A stretch of 64,000 bases of DNA from NCBI GenBank assembly GCA_963932465.1, contig OZ010791.1, forward strand, positions 324,713,283 through 324,777,282, given 5' to 3'. The first letter of the stretch is position 1; every line of letters begins with the position of its first letter. This document shows, one piece after another, positions 34,132 through 47,072 of this stretch. The translations under genes and the position numbers were made by a program. The DNA comes from Maratus speciosus (taxonomy: Eukaryota > Arthropoda > Arachnida > Araneae > Salticidae). The notes beneath the pieces are model-generated. The model had not been told where the DNA came from. It did not search any database and saw only the letters and a program-made list of their open reading frames with translations.

Positions 34132-35888
34132 TAAGAAAAGTAATAGAAATATTTATTTGTAATGTATTTACAAAAACTTTTACATTTATATTTATTTATA
34201 GAAACTAAAACTTTAACAGTAACTAAAAATAACTCATCTTTGTGTCTGTAAGATTCTTCACACATTTACTGCGCTAAAACTGGCTATTGAATTGGTTTCT
34301 TCTACTTCAGCAGTTATCGGAGAAGTAATTAATTTCATTATATCATTTTGAAAGTAATTCACTTAGAATTGTCATTCATCTGTCGGTTTTCTGCGAACAT
34401 AATTTTTAGTTAAAGCTTTTTAAACATTGCTCAGGTTTTCATTTATTTTACGTTAAAGTTAAAAAAAAAATTCTGAGAACCAAAAAAATATAACCAAGAA
34501 ATTGTAGTTCCATGTTTCGCTGAACTCTTTTGTATTTTAAATATAATGTAAAACATCTGCTAACTTTATGGTTCATGTTCTATTATGTAATTCTTCAGAG
34601 CTATTGGCGGTTTTTAATAAACTGATTTGCTTTTATTAATAATGTTTCTGGCGATTATCGAAGTCAAGTCATTGCACAGTTTGAAACAGAAAAAAGTAGA
34701 AGACAAAAATCTAATACATGTTTAAGTCTCGGAGCTCTTAAAAAATGAAAAAAAGAAACCATTTTCAACATTTAAAATCTTAAAATGTATATGATTTTAA
34801 AACACAATTTTTTTAGATGAAAGATATAAGAACTGTATTTCATTTTATGTATTTAAAAAATTGCAAGATGCAGAATTAGCATTTGCAGGGTACTACAAAC
34901 AGTCAGACATTTGACAAGCAGAAATTTGGAATAACAGCTTACGCGTACGATTAGAAAATAAATATTAAAAATAAAATAAAAAAATTTGTGCCCAGTTATC
35001 CTTCTGAATATAATAATTACCCTGAACCTAAATAAATTTGTATTTAAAGCATTTTTATATTTTTAATACTAAGTTGTATTTAGCTAATACAAAATTTTTA
35101 AAATTTCAACAACATATTCACTTTAAAAGATATTTTTTTGAACAATAAAAAGGAAATTTTAGGTCAATTTATAAAAATTAATCTGAAACGTATGTTTTGA
35201 AAATTTCATGAAAAAATATTCAAAAGTTTTTGAGATATCGTGCGCGCTATGCCCAAAAACGTTATTTGGAGAAAAATGACTTAAAAGTTTCGGAAATGCC
35301 GCTTCAGCTATTGTGCGAGTATAATTTTAAAAGCCATAACTTCTGTTCTAATGATAATTTGAAGGAAACAATTATATTAAAAATGTTCAGAAAAGATTTA
35401 CATCTAAAAAAACTAAAAAAAAATTTTTTTTGAAGCTTTAAGTGTCCTGAGACCCCTTAATATTGTATATGGATGCATAAATTTTTAAATTGGGGCGAAT
35501 TTTGATATCCGTTTTTTTTCTATAATAAATCATTTGTAAATACTTGTATTTATTAAAATTTTTAAATAACAAGGCAATTTATTAGATGTAGCTCTAAATT
35601 TTATGATTAATTCCTATTAATATGAAATGGAACGTATATTTAATGTAGGTATCAGTAATCCTTTTTTTTTTTTTTGATTAAGCATTCTGCAAATGTTCAA
35701 ATGAATTTGAAAATTTATTATGTCGTTTAAGAATGCTACAAACTTTTCTCTTTTGAAAATAGTCAACATATCGTACTTTTGGATAGTATTTTGTTATGAA
35801 CAATAAATAAAGTATTATTTCAGTGCAAACTAACCGTCTGGCCATTTTTACCGATACATTTGTGGCCACATTGCCCGGAATGACACCA
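32744..35888. other. 3.1-kb AT-rich region, no gene seen
   Basis: Contents noted: an AAT trinucleotide run near 33160-33181, an (AT)n run at 34097-34128 preceded by ACCCTGTATA, an AACAGACAGGCGGACAGACA block near 33710 similar to 60178, and a stretch at 35220-35460 ending GTCCTGAGACCCCTTAA that looks like an element end without a partner. The frames at 32722-32907 and 35230-35433 have no recognisable relatives. Confidence 0.45.
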
Positions 35889-37145
35889 TTACAAAAACTG
35901 CGGTCCAGCATCTAGTCTACATAACTTAGTGCTTTCAAACAGGGCAGCGGAGTCTGTGGGAAAATGGACGAGTCCGACTCCGGGAATTTCAACAGATCCG
36001 ACTCCAAGTCTTTCGCTCAAAAAATGGGCCTGACTCCGCCTCCAACTCCGACTTAGGAAATAGTAACAGATCCGACCCCGACTCTTTCGCTTCAAAATGG
36101 GCTTACTCCGACTCCTACTTTGAAGAGGGAATTTACATTGCTCGTTGTGAAATAATTGATTAAGTTTAATTTTATTAAAAACAGGATTGGTAAAGGTAAC
36201 GATTAAATGTGAATTACTTTTATTTAATTTTTGTTGTTTTTTGTTATTATTGACATTAAGAGCAGTTAGCCTAAAATGGAGTAAATCAAAAAATGTATCA
36301 CGAAAGTGAGAATTGAATGTATTTGATGTAAAAACTTTGTGATATTGATTATGATATTTAGGAATTGCAAATATAAATTTACGAAGAGAGATCCAATTGT
36401 AATTACTACTGAAAGAAAATTGTAGGCGCATTAATGATTTTTTAATATGAGTATTAGTTAATTTAGATGATGAATGTTTAGTAGTAGATGATTTACCTAT
36501 TTTTGTGCGTGTGGTTTGCTTATATAATTTATGATTAAGAAAAAGATAGAGAGATTGATAGTTAATTGTATGTGATGATGTAGAATATACGACATGAGGT
36601 TTATTGTTTGAGAGTTGATTTAGTCCATATGGATAAAGTGTGTTATAGTGTTTGATATAAGCAGATTCCATAACAAGACGTTCATGGAATTTATTTTATA
36701 TATTAAGGATATGAATAGTAATATTACTAAATTTGTGCTTTTTAAAGTGCCTATACTAAACTTTGCAGTTTAAAGGATTGCGAGAGCATTTATAATTACT
36801 GATGGCAGATCGATGTCCGTTGATACATTTATGAATTGGGCCACCAGTTTGACCAATATATTGCATGTTACATGAATTACATTTAATACGATAAATAACA
36901 TTAAAAGCTTTACAAAAATTAATATGGGAAGTGTTATGTACAATTTGTGATGGATCTGTATGTGGGAAGGTCAAGCAGCGAGGAGATGAGCATTTGCTAA
37001 ATTGTAAATGTGGTGAGGGAGAAGAAAATAGGTAGCTGGCTGACGATCCATTCTCAAGCCTATAATTAACCATGTACCGGGCATTACGCTGAGAGTCATC
37101 AAAGCCCAATTTGCCAGTCGCTAAAAATTTACTAACAATTGCCAT
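35889..37145 (-). pseudogene. Penelope-like retroelement 3' end with GIY-YIG domain
   Basis: Penelope-like elements encode a reverse transcriptase fused to a GIY-YIG nuclease. Only the C-terminal part is here. A Cys/His block CSSPRCLTFPH, with one Cys apparently changed to Phe, is followed by FNVIYRIKCNSCNMQYIGQTGG (GIY...YIG core, about 36850-36900) and the helix INGHRSAI. The frame is then closed by TAG at 36756-36758 and TAA near 36696, but it reads on in the same frame into ESAYIKHYNTLYPYGLN, the usual end of this domain, and a further tail of about 240 residues. The last 170 bases are rich in GACTCC/TCCGAC blocks. No reverse transcriptase lies upstream: 5' truncation. Confidence 0.75.
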
Positions 37146-37379
37146 GAAGAATAAGGAGACATAATTATATATATGTATGTGTATTCCTACTGATGTATCA
37201 TTACAGAGAAAAAAAAAATACCAATTACGTTTTTCATATTCTGTACTTTGAATGTTAAATTTTAGCTTATTTAAGTGCAAAAAGTATTATTATGGTAATT
37301 TTTATAATGAAAGAGAAGTAAATAAAATGTTGTTATGTATACATAGAAAATCTATACATAGCACTTTTCTGCTAACGGT

Positions 37380-37751
37380 ATTGCAAAGAGGTGGGGGAGG
37401 GTGTATTCCATGAGATGTAATAGTAGACACAAAGGCGGTACTTTTATAAATTTCCCGGCCCACCTCATGTGACATATTGTTGGAAAGGCCTATGACCACT
37501 TATTCATGTTATGCACCTACCGAGCCCCCCTCCCCAATTTACCCATTTTCTAAACTTTTCTAAATTTTGCGGACACCCCTCATGTGACTATGTCACATGA
37601 GATACGTGTGGGTCTCGGGGGGTGCATGACACGCATAAGTGGTCACAGGCCTTTTCAACAATATGTCACATGAGTTTGGTCGGCAAAAATTAGGAAAGTG
37701 CCCCCTTTGGATCTATTATGATGGAATACACCCTACCACCCTCTTTGCAAT
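37380..37751. repeat. Imperfect palindrome, 372 bp
   Basis: Outer arms are ATTGCAAAGAGGTGGGGGAG on the left and CACCCTCTTTGCAAT on the right. Middle arms share CTCATGTGACATATTGTTG and its complement, and CCTATGACCACTTATTCATG / CATAAGTGGTCACAGG. The centre is CATGTGACTATGTCACATG (about 37579-37597). The arms have more mismatches than those of the other palindromes, so this one is probably older. Confidence 0.8.
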
Positions 37752-39024
37752 GCAAATTTCAGAAATGTGTTATTGCGCACGGTGAATAGATAGAAAAGGG
37801 CTAATAAAATGTAGCAATTTTATAAATTTCACTCAATTAGTTCTATGTGAGGGGGGAAAACTTACTGATACTCCCTCGTATATAACACAAAAGTGTATAT
37901 ACGGAAATGTTACATGTACGGTATATTGTTTTTTTTTACAGCAGACTATGAATCTTAGAAGAAAGAACTAAAATGTCTACCAAAAATGCTAGTTTAAATA
38001 CAGAAAAATATAATTAATTTAATTAGGCTTAAAAGAAAAAAAAAATCAGAGGAATAAAAGCACAAACCATATCCAGAATTAGAAAATGTAAATGAACATT
38101 TTGATTGTAGCTTGTTATATGTGTAATCCAACAGAATTTCCCTTTACATGATCATGCAGAAAAAGCACCCATCAATCCGTAATATATTTTAATTCCAGCT
38201 TTTAAAAGTGAAACATAAAAAAAGATTCCATATATTTTGAAGTAAAGGAGAAATAAAAACTGAAAACAATGAAGCATTGCATTGATTGAAGGATCAATTC
38301 TATCAAACTGGCACATTTAAATGAAAAACATATATTAATACAAAAGATAAATCGACTAATAAAAAAAATAATCTGAGAATTGAATTTTTCTTTCATCAAA
38401 TGAGACAATTATTGAAAAACAATCAAGTTTGCCGATTGTGGTATTCATATACTCTTTTTTCAAAGGTAAATCTAAATTTAGGGTAGTGGAATGTTTCGTG
38501 AGTTATATTTATGTGATTTTGAATTTGATTAGAAAAATTAAATTTATTTTAATATTTATTAACAGCTAAAGCTTATTAATTAATTTAAATTTATTCAAAT
38601 TTGAATGTAAAACATTAAAATAAATTTAATATTTCCAGAAAAACATACTTGCACATTTTTGACTTAAAGTGCATAAAAGATAAATTTCAAATCAGGCGCT
38701 CCGTGCAACCTCAAACTTAAACCTAACTTTTTTATTTGATTCTTTATGTACGTTTTTCCATACAAGACTAGTATAATATTCATGTACATTTAAAAATAAA
38801 TAATAAATTATTAACTAAAATGTACAATTAAGATTATTTTAAAAAGCTGTGTATAAAATAAATCATGCGAATTAAAAATAAATAATAATTTATTTATTGA
38901 TACTACAGAAATAGAACATATTCATTGGTATTACATAAATACAAGTTTACATAAATATATAAAAATATATTAAATAAATATATAAGAACATAATGTAAAT
39001 AAACTTCTTTTTTAATCTTGAATA

Positions 39025-39070
<46 letters not shown>

Positions 39071-39186
39071 ACATATCATTATTTCCCATAACGTTGCTTA
39101 AAAGCAGAAAAAAAAAATTCATTGCTCGAAGTATCCCTTTTATTTTAAGTGGACAAGATACCGTCAAACTCTTTTTTTATATTTAC
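37752..39186. other. AT-rich region, no gene seen
   Basis: It holds a poly-T tract at about 39027-39067 and many AAATAAAT stretches. No coding or RNA feature could be supported. Confidence 0.5.
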
Positions 39187-39764
39187 ACTTCAAATACTAT
39201 TCAAGGTCGCAGTATATGAATTATGGCATATATTTATGACCCAAGAAATTAAAAAAAATCGGGGGAAGAAAAATAAGGAATTTTCCTGAATATTTTAAGT
39301 GTTATCAAGAACTTTCAAAATGTCCCAACCTCACACCATATCGATATAAATCTCCAATATTTTTTTAATGCCAGTTTGGTTTACATATACAAATAAAACT
39401 GTTTATTAATTTTTTTTAAACCTAAATATAATCGGAAAATTTAAAGGTAAAGTGCAGAAATATGATGCAAAAAAGCTGAAAATTTCCTAAAATTTAGAAA
39501 AAAAAGTTTCTTACATTTATATACATAAAATTCGATGCACAGTTTTATTTGTATATGTAAACCAAACAGGCATAAAAATATTGGGGAATTTATTTGATAT
39601 GGAATAAAGTTTAGAAATTTTGAAAGCTGTTGATAACGCTTAAAATATTCATAAAAAATCTTTATTTTTCTCCAAAAGAATTGTTTTTTCTCTTTTTTTA
39701 ATTTTTTGTGTGAAAATTTTATGCCATGATTCATGTATTGCGCCCTTAAATAGTATTTAAGGTG
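39187..39764. repeat. Palindromic foldback element, 578 bp
   Basis: The arms of about 270 bases are complementary: TTTACATATACAAATAAAAC near 39380 pairs with GTTTTATTTGTATATGTAAA near 39540. The outer ends pair as CACTTCAAATACTATTCAAG with CTTAAATAGTATTTAAGGTG. A small frame on the minus strand across it is a by-product. Confidence 0.85.
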
Positions 39765-39785
39765 CAATTAAAAAAAGGGAAAACA

Positions 39786-42683
39786 AGTAAAAATTTAATT
39801 TAAAAAATCAAAAAACCTGACTACATAAAAAGTGGACTAATTAATTATTTCTCATCCATGTGAAACTATTTTTTATATTACTTACCTATTTTTGTATTTA
39901 CTTGTATTGATGAGTTTTAAGTTGCGTTTAATTGTTAGTTCCTATGTATAAACTCTGTTTTGATGAGGCCTATAGATGTCTATGATGGTTAGAGTTGCAG
40001 TAAAGCTAGGGATCCTACCTACACAATTTCCAGGTTGTGTAATATTTAAACGGAGCTTCTGACTGTAAAGTAGTCAATGAAACATCGTCTTCGTTTTGAA
40101 AGGCATATCCAATGATATGTCACTCAATAGGGTTCGTAAAATTTTTTCATCTCTACCGCTATTTTTTATTTTACGGCAGCCATTTTGAATTTATAAAAGC
40201 AAAACCTAACCTATAACCATCGGACGATTGAGACAAATCGAAAGAGACCCCATTCATTAAAATCCATCCAACCGTTGGGATGTTTCGAGAGTATAAAGAA
40301 ATCCACGTACCCAGATATGCGTGAAACACATAACCCTTCTTGGCAGTCGGGTAAAAATGAGTTTGAAGGTCCCTTGTCCACTTATTTTCAAATTGTATGT
40401 TCCTTAGTTATTTAAGGGAAGTATAGATACAATTCAGAACAAAAGAAAAGAAAAAAGTTTCAGAAAGAAAGCAAATGACGGAATTGCTTTCTCAAATGTC
40501 TTCGTATTGAAGTATTAATATGATTATACATTTATTAAATGCTCATTCATACCCGTATACTAAACCTTTATATCTAAATAAAAACGCTGCCTTCATACGC
40601 TCAGCAGATAATAGATAAAATATGAAAAATAGTTTAAATGTTACAAACTAAAATAAACTGTTATGTTTACTTTTGAACGTGTCCCTTTCACGGTTTTATC
40701 AAATTAGACATTTAGAAGATAAATGTAACTAAATATGTTACAATTAGATAATTTAATATCTTTATAAAGAAGTCATGTTGAAGAAGTCTGAATTTATATA
40801 AGTGATATGTTAGAAAAGTAAAATAGATAAAAACAGATTGAGAGAGGTCTGCTATTTCGTTTAATCGTCAAAATATCGCGAATAGACGAATAAAGTGACA
40901 TTCAATTAGGAATTGAATTTTCTATAGTTATTTGTTTAAAGTATAAGTTTAGAAGTCAGTTTCGAAAGCAAAATAGTAAAGTTAAAATTTTCAACAACCA
41001 AAATCCATTTTATTTTTAATCTAGCTTTTGTATTAAATTGAACTGAAAATTTAAAAAGGAAATCCTACCAAAAGTTATGTGTAAATGAAAGGTATTATTA
41101 AAAAGTATTGACCGAAAATAAAACTCTTAAAAAATATTTTTTCTTTTTATAATTTTAAGCATATTTTCAGTAAAAATTTCTTTTTTGATTATTTAATCAA
41201 CAACAGTTGCACTTTCCATGGAATTTGTATATTTTGGTATATGTATATGTTTTTGTAGTACCAAGTAGTTGTACCATCATAGAAAAATTGGTATTTAACG
41301 AGTATTTAACGTTTTATTTTCTGTTTTACATCTCCAGTGATTTTGAGAGATGTATGCGGTATTTTGAAATAAATGCTACCTTAATAAAAAACACCTTTAT
41401 TTACTATTTTCGTTTTTAATACAGCGTAGAATTATGTAAAAGGATTAAGAATGCTTCTTGAGAGCAAAAGAATATAATTACATTAAAGAGCATGCAGTAA
41501 TACCTTACCTCTTTCGTACAGCATCCAGTGACTTTCTAGATACCAACCACCAGGATTCAGCTCTTTTTTATTTCCTTTTATATATATATATTTTAATTTC
41601 CAATAAGCTTTTAATAAATTATATTTTGTTTAATTTGGGCGAACAGTTTCATTATATGTTCAGGTTTCTGACAGAAATTATTAGTTAACTTTCATTACAA
41701 AAAGTAAAAAGCTACTTATTGCAGCCTTCTGGAGGAAAGCATTTCCGAAAAATTCTGGTATATTTTTACAGATCATGAACCCCAGACCACAAAACTACCC
41801 TTCGTTCAAATGTTACTTTATATAGATATGATATTTGTCATACGATAACTCTTGTAATTATAAACCAATTTAGATGAGATTTATTGTATGTGTAGTACAT
41901 ACAAATATCTCTACTGAGTTCGTTGGCCAACTTCATCCGCCATCTTGTTTCAAAATGGCAGCCATTTAAATATTTAAAACTAAAAAAATGCACAAAATTT
42001 AGAAATCCAAATATTTTTTCTGTTTAAGTTTTAGGCCTTGATACAAGGATTCCGGAGTATTTTTTGTTTCTTCTCTAACTTAAAAAAAAGTTTGAGATAT
42101 AGAACTGAAATTCTAGGGTGCTTAACACTTTGAAACAAGACAACAATTAAAGAAAATAAAGATTTTTTTATACCCCTGAAACATCCAAACGGGTGGTTGA
42201 ATTTCAATGAATGAGGTCTCTATCGATTCCTCTTAACCGTCCGATGGTTATAGGCTAGGTGTTGTTTTTCTTTAAATTCAAGATGGTGTCCTTAAAATAC
42301 AAAATAGCGATAGACACGAAAAAAAAAAATATTACGCACCATATTGAGTGGCATATTATTGGATAGGTCTTTCAAAATGAAGACGATGTTTCATTGACTA
42401 TTTTACAGTCAAAAGCTCCATTTAAATATTACACAACCTGGAAGTTGTGTAGGTAGGATGTCTAGCTTTACTGCAACTCTAACCATCATAGACATTTATA
42501 GGCCTCATCTAAACAACGTTTATAGATAGGAACTAACAATTAAACACAACTTAAATGTCATCAACTCAAGTAAATGCAAAAATAGGTAAGTAATATAAAA
42601 ATAGTTTAACATTGATGAGAAATAATTAATTAGTTCGCTTTTTACACAGTCGGGTTTTTTGATTTTTTAAATTTAATTTTTAC
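39786..42683. mobile_element. Large inverted-repeat element, 2.9 kb
   Basis: Arms of about 500 bases (39786-40305 and 42160-42683) are inverted. They share GTAGGTAGGATNCNTAGCTT-like blocks, TTGCAGTAAAGCTAG with its complement, AACATCGTCTTC with its complement, and the tips AGTAAAAATTTAATTT and AAATTTAATTTTTACT. The 1.85-kb centre has no intact gene and contains a minus-oriented fragment of element X (41688-42150). Confidence 0.75.
41688..42150 (-). mobile_element. Element X fragment (tail plus one repeat unit)
   Basis: CTTTCATTACAAAAAG, GGAGGAAAGCATTTCC and CATGAACCCCAGACC match the complement of the X tail at 2370-2500. CATCCGCCATCTTGTTTCAA matches the complement of its ~320-bp unit. It is nested between the arms of the large inverted-repeat element. 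Confidence 0.7.
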
Positions 42684-43340
42684 TCGTGAGTGTTAGTGGA
42701 CGTTAGCTTCAAATTATCGCTATGCTTGGCGACACTTGGCAAAACATCGCTAAATTTAGCGATCAAAGCTAAGCAACTATAAATTATGCGAACATAGCTA
42801 TAGTTTACTAATTTGGCGCAATTCCCATTCAAATTCAGTATTGACGAATATTTTTGTTCTTGTTCGTTGCATTTTAGCTTCTTAAAATTTCAGTAAAATT
42901 TTCAAAATTTTCAAACTAAGAAATAAGGAATTTTTATTGAATCATTTAATAGAGTTCTACTAATTTTAACTTCGTGCGTTTGAGTAAAATGAGCTTTATT
43001 TAAAAAAAAAGGAATATGAAAGCTACTTTTCACCCTTGGCACATGCCGAAAGGACTTTCATTTTTTAGAACTTGTACATGATAGAATATTTTGTGTATTT
43101 TTTTTCCCGTACTCGTAGAATAAGAAATTTCCAAGAATTATCTCTTGATTTTGTGTTTATTGGTTATTAAAAATCTGTGTAGATATTGCAAGAAATACCA
43201 ATTAAAATATTATAAACTAATTTAACTTTAGAAATATTCAGGGTTAAAAAAAAGTTTTGACCTGATTATAAATCATTATTATGCGAAAACTATTCATTGT
43301 TTGGATAGAATGTTATAAAGTTTTCTCATACTTCAATAGC
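42684..43340. other. AT-rich region with an X head fragment
   Basis: 42961-43070 (AGGAATATGAAAGCTACTTT, then CCGAAAGGACTTTC) matches the complement of the X head. The rest shows nothing supported; 42720-42780 is rich in short GCTAA/TTAGC pairs that could fold. Confidence 0.5.
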
Positions 43341-43344
43341 TTCC

Positions 43345-43600
43345 AACTTATGAAACATTGGTAGCTCGGAGATTATTAACGTGGTATTCTAGTTCTCGCT
43401 AAGTTTTCGCTGACATGCCTTTTTAACAGTACACACAGCATCATTTATCGTTTCTTTCATTTCTTCAACGTTACCGACAGGTGTGTTAAAGACACTTTTT
43501 TGAAATATGTCCCAGAATAAAAAATAAAGGGAAATAAACTCAGGAGATGGTGAAGGTCATGGTGTTTGGCATACTCGAAAGGCTGACCTATAGCTTTTAG
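43345..43600 (-). pseudogene. Mariner-like transposase C-terminal fragment
   Basis: On the minus strand, SPEFISLYFLFWDIFQKSV followed by TPVGNVEEMKETINDAVCTV is the extreme C-terminal part of a mariner-like transposase. It starts at the third catalytic block, which has lost its usual DFF form. A stop follows at SEN*. It ends about 50 bases from the left tip of the pogo-like element, with nothing upstream of the motif. Confidence 0.55.
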
Positions 43601-44295
43601 CGCTATTGAACAACAAAACTATTAAAACTGAACCTGATAATGCAAAAAATAGGGTAGTCTGACCAGTACATGAACACTTAAGCACATTTAAAAAGAAAAT
43701 GATTCATTATCTTGTAATAAACAGTACCTATTGGTATTTATCAGTACAAATACATGTGTTAGTTTACAAATGATTAAAAAATAACAAAAGGAATTTTATA
43801 TTTTACTTGTTTGGGATGCTAGGGGTGTCTTAATAGAAATCTATACAAAAAGCAAGTAAATGAACAGTTGTTACCAGTGAATGAACAGACCGCAATTTAA
43901 AAATACTTAAATTTCATACTTTTTTATTTTTTTACAACTTGTACAAATAACTTATAACATGTTTTACGAATTACGGTTTTTTTTAAACCCAGAACGATAA
44001 TTAATTAGCTTGAAAATTTGTCACTTTTAAGTTTTGAAATTAATCATAAATTACAGATTTAAAAAAAAAAAAAAAAAAAAAAACCTCATTATATTTCCTA
44101 AAATCAATGACCCTGTACTTCTCTATTTCAGTAATAACTCCAGATAAACGGGATCATGTTTCAGAAATAAGTTCGGTTGTTTTTATTATGAGTTTCATAT
44201 GATCCTTAAAATACCAGACCTTATACTTTACTGCAGGCCACTTCCAATTCCACCACATGTGGACCTGAGGTTCACATATTGTCATAGTGCTTACT

Positions 44296-44726
44296 TCATA
44301 TTTCCAACCTTGGATGGTATTTTTGAAAAAGAGCCATCCTTTTCTCCCCTGGATGTTTGTCTATAAATGGAGTTTTCCTTCCTATTAGTTTCATGACATT
44401 GAAAACACCACCTTTTACTTCATCCTTATGCATTGTAAATCCAATTTTCCCTTGCCAACTATCCAATGTTCAAGGAGTTTTTCTTCTTCAAAGGATAACA
44501 CAGGCAATGCCCCATACGCTTACTTTCAATTGTTTTCCCTCTCAGTTTCATAGACAATGTTGCTTTTGGAATATTAAAATGAAGAGATGCCTTCTACTAA
44601 CTGAGCTGACCTGAGCCTCATAGCTTGTACAGCATTTTCAAAGTCTTCTGTAAAGTACTTGAACCTCCCACATTTCTCTTTTGAGGAATCTGCTAAGTTA
44701 TCAGTGAGAATATTTGTATCAATCAT
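44296..44726 (-). pseudogene. Pogo-like transposase DNA-binding region, copy 1
   Basis: Read on the minus strand from MIDTNILTDNLADSS: CGRFKYFTEDFENAVQAMR is the first helix of a psq-type helix-turn-helix. After a one-base frame change, FNIPKATLSMKLRGK completes it. Another frame has EEKLLEHWIVGKGK and, after one more slip, GFTMHKDEVKGGVFNVMKL and PGEKRMALFQKYHPRLEI, the second, CENP-B-type DNA-binding helix-turn-helix. A TTTTTAG just before the first ATG could be a splice acceptor. No DDE core follows. Three slips make it non-functional. Confidence 0.75.
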
Positions 44727-44782
44727 CTAAAAACATAGAAAAACATAGATTTGAAAGTCACCAATATACCTTTAAAAATGTG

Positions 44783-45447
44783 CGATTTCGATGTAAGAAG
44801 GCATGTGGGTAGTATACATCAATACCTCGACCAAGTTCGCTGGTCAGATTCATAAGCCATCTTGTTTCAAAATGGCGGCCATTAAATTAAAAAAAATATA
44901 TATATTTAAAGTGAGGTGCAAAAAAATTAGAAATTGAAAAAGGTTTCTTTCTTAAGTGTTTGACCTTGATATAAGGATTCAGGAGCATTTTTTGTTTGTC
45001 TTTACCTTAAAAAATGGCTCAGATATAGCAGTTTCAATTTCTATTGTGGGTGACATTTTGAAAAATCTGATTTTTTGCATGCGACAGCACTCGTATATAT
45101 CAACCGATTCCGATGTGAGTGAGCATGTGCACAGCAATTACTAAGGTCTCGACCAAGTTCACTGGTTACCCTCATCCACCCTGTTGTCTTAAAATGGCAG
45201 GCACTTTAATAAATCGCCGAATTTGGCAGCCAAATATAAGTTACTTTAAAGAAAAGCAGCTTGGCTAAAGCTGACTAATTTCGCGAAATTCTCATTCATT
45301 ATATTGATAAAAATTAGTATTGAATCTCCTATATTCGGTTTCCACTAAATTGAGCTTCTTGTGTTTAAATGATATAAGTTGGCTTTTTTAAAATAAGAAA
45401 TATGAAAGCTACCTCTTCCTCTCGGCACTGGCCGGAAGGACTTTTTA
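44783..45447 (-). mobile_element. Element X copy nested in the pogo-like element
   Basis: CATAAGCCATCTTGTTTCAA, CCGAATTTGGCAGCC and ATGAAAGCTACCTCTTCCTC match the complement of the X unit and head at 345-960. It ends GGCCGGAAGGACTTTTT. It was carried along by the 1389-bp duplication. Confidence 0.75.
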
Positions 45448-45683
45448 AATTACAGATTTAAAAAAAGAAAAAACAAATTATATTTCCTGAAATCATTGGC
45501 CCTGTACTTCTCTATTTCCGTAACACTCCAGATCGACGGGTGGGTGTTGCAGAAATAATTTCAGGTGTTTTTATTGTGCCCTTTCATATTATCCTTAAAG
45601 TACCTGATCTTATACTTTACTGCAGGCCACTTCGAATTCCACCACATGTGGACCCGTGGTCTACATATTGTCATGGTGTTACT

Positions 45684-46115
45684 TCATATTTTCAGCCTTG
45701 GATGCTATTTTTAATTAAAGGGTCATCTATTTCTCCCCTGGCTGTATATCTATAAATATATTTTTCCTTCCTGTTTGTTTCATGACATTGTAAACATAAC
45801 CTTTTACTACATCCTTATGCATTGTAAATCCAATTTTCCCTTGCCAACTATCCAATGTTCAAGGAGTTTTTCTTCTTCAAAGGATAACACAGGAAATGCC
45901 CCATACGCTTACTTTCAATTGTTTTCCCTCTCAGTTTCATAGACAATGTTGCTTTTGGAATATTAAAATGAAGAGATGCCTTCTACTAACTGAGCTGACC
46001 TGAGCCTCATAGCTTGTACAGCATTTTAAAAGTCTTCTGTAAAGTACTTGAACCTCCCACATTTCTCTTTTGAGGAATCTGCTTAGTTATCAGTGAGAAT
46101 ATTTGTATCAATCAT
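45684..46115 (-). pseudogene. Pogo-like transposase DNA-binding region, copy 2
   Basis: It is produced by the 1389-bp duplication and carries the same frame slips as copy 1 across the psq part. Near 45700-45790 it differs from copy 1 (for example the residues after the second helix-turn-helix), but matches copy 3, as expected if the duplication boundary lies around 45788. Confidence 0.75.
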
Positions 46116-46171
46116 CTAAAAACATAGAAAAACATAGATTTGAAAGTCACCAATATACCTTTAAAAATGTG

Positions 46172-46836
46172 CGATTTCGATGTAAGAAGGCATGTGGGTA
46201 GTATACATCAATACCTCGACCAAGTTCGCTGGTCAGATTCATAAGCCATCTTGTTTCAAAATGGCGGCCATTAAATTAAAAAAAATATATATATTTAAAG
46301 TGAGGTGCAAAAAAATTAGAAATTGAAAAAGGTTTCTTTCTTAAGTGTTTGACCTTGATATAAGGATTCAGGAGCATTTTTTGTTTGTCTTTACCTTAAA
46401 AAATGGCTCAGATATAGCAGTTTCAATTTCTATTGTGGGTGACATTTTGAAAAATCTGATTTTTTGCATGCGACAGCACTCGTATATATCAACCGATTCC
46501 GATGTGAGTGAGCATGTGCACAGCAATTACTAAGGTCTCGACCAAGTTCACTGGTTACCCTCATCCACCCTGTTGTCTTAAAATGGCAGGCACTTTAATA
46601 AATCGCCGAATTTGGCAGCCAAATATAAGTTACTTTAAAGAAAAGCAGCTTGGCTAAAGCTGACTAATTTCGCGAAATTCTCATTCATTATATTGATAAA
46701 AATTAGTATTGAATCTCCTATATTCGGTTTCCACTAAATTGAGCTTCTTGTGTTTGAATGATATAAGTTGGCTTTTTTAAAATAAGAAATATGAAAGCTA
46801 CCTCTTCCTCTCGGCACTGGCCGGAAGGACTTTTTA
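46172..46836 (-). mobile_element. Element X copy, duplicated with the array
   Basis: It is the near-identical partner of 44783-45447, offset by 1389 bases. Confidence 0.75.
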
Positions 46837-47072
46837 AATTACAGATTTAAAAAAAGAAAAAACAAATTCTATTTCCTGAAATCATTGGCCCTGTACTTCT
46901 CTATTTCCGTAACACTCCAGATCGACGGGTGGGTGTTGCAGAAATAATTTCAGGTGTTTTTATTGTGCCCTTTCATATTATCCTTAAAGTACCTGATCTT
47001 ATACTTTACTGCAGGCCACTTCGAATTCCACCACATGTGGACCCGTGGTCTACATATTGTCATGGTGTTACT

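Noticed and set aside
35220..35460. Element end GTCCTGAGACCCCTTAA as a TTAA-type transposon tip
   Set aside because: No inverted partner was found within several kb.
36960..37280. Start of the 174-codon frame as the true start of the Penelope-like protein
   Set aside because: The first ~45 residues are AT-driven and unrelated; the element is 5'-truncated, so no genuine start is expected.
39441..39767. 108-codon minus-strand frame
   Set aside because: It lies within one arm and the loop of the 39187-39764 palindrome and is Lys/Phe/Ile-rich from AT content.
44956..46533. Identical 62-codon frames at 44956 and 46345 as a conserved small gene
   Set aside because: They are identical because of the 1389-bp DNA duplication, lie within element X sequence, and similar frames in diverged X units are not conserved.
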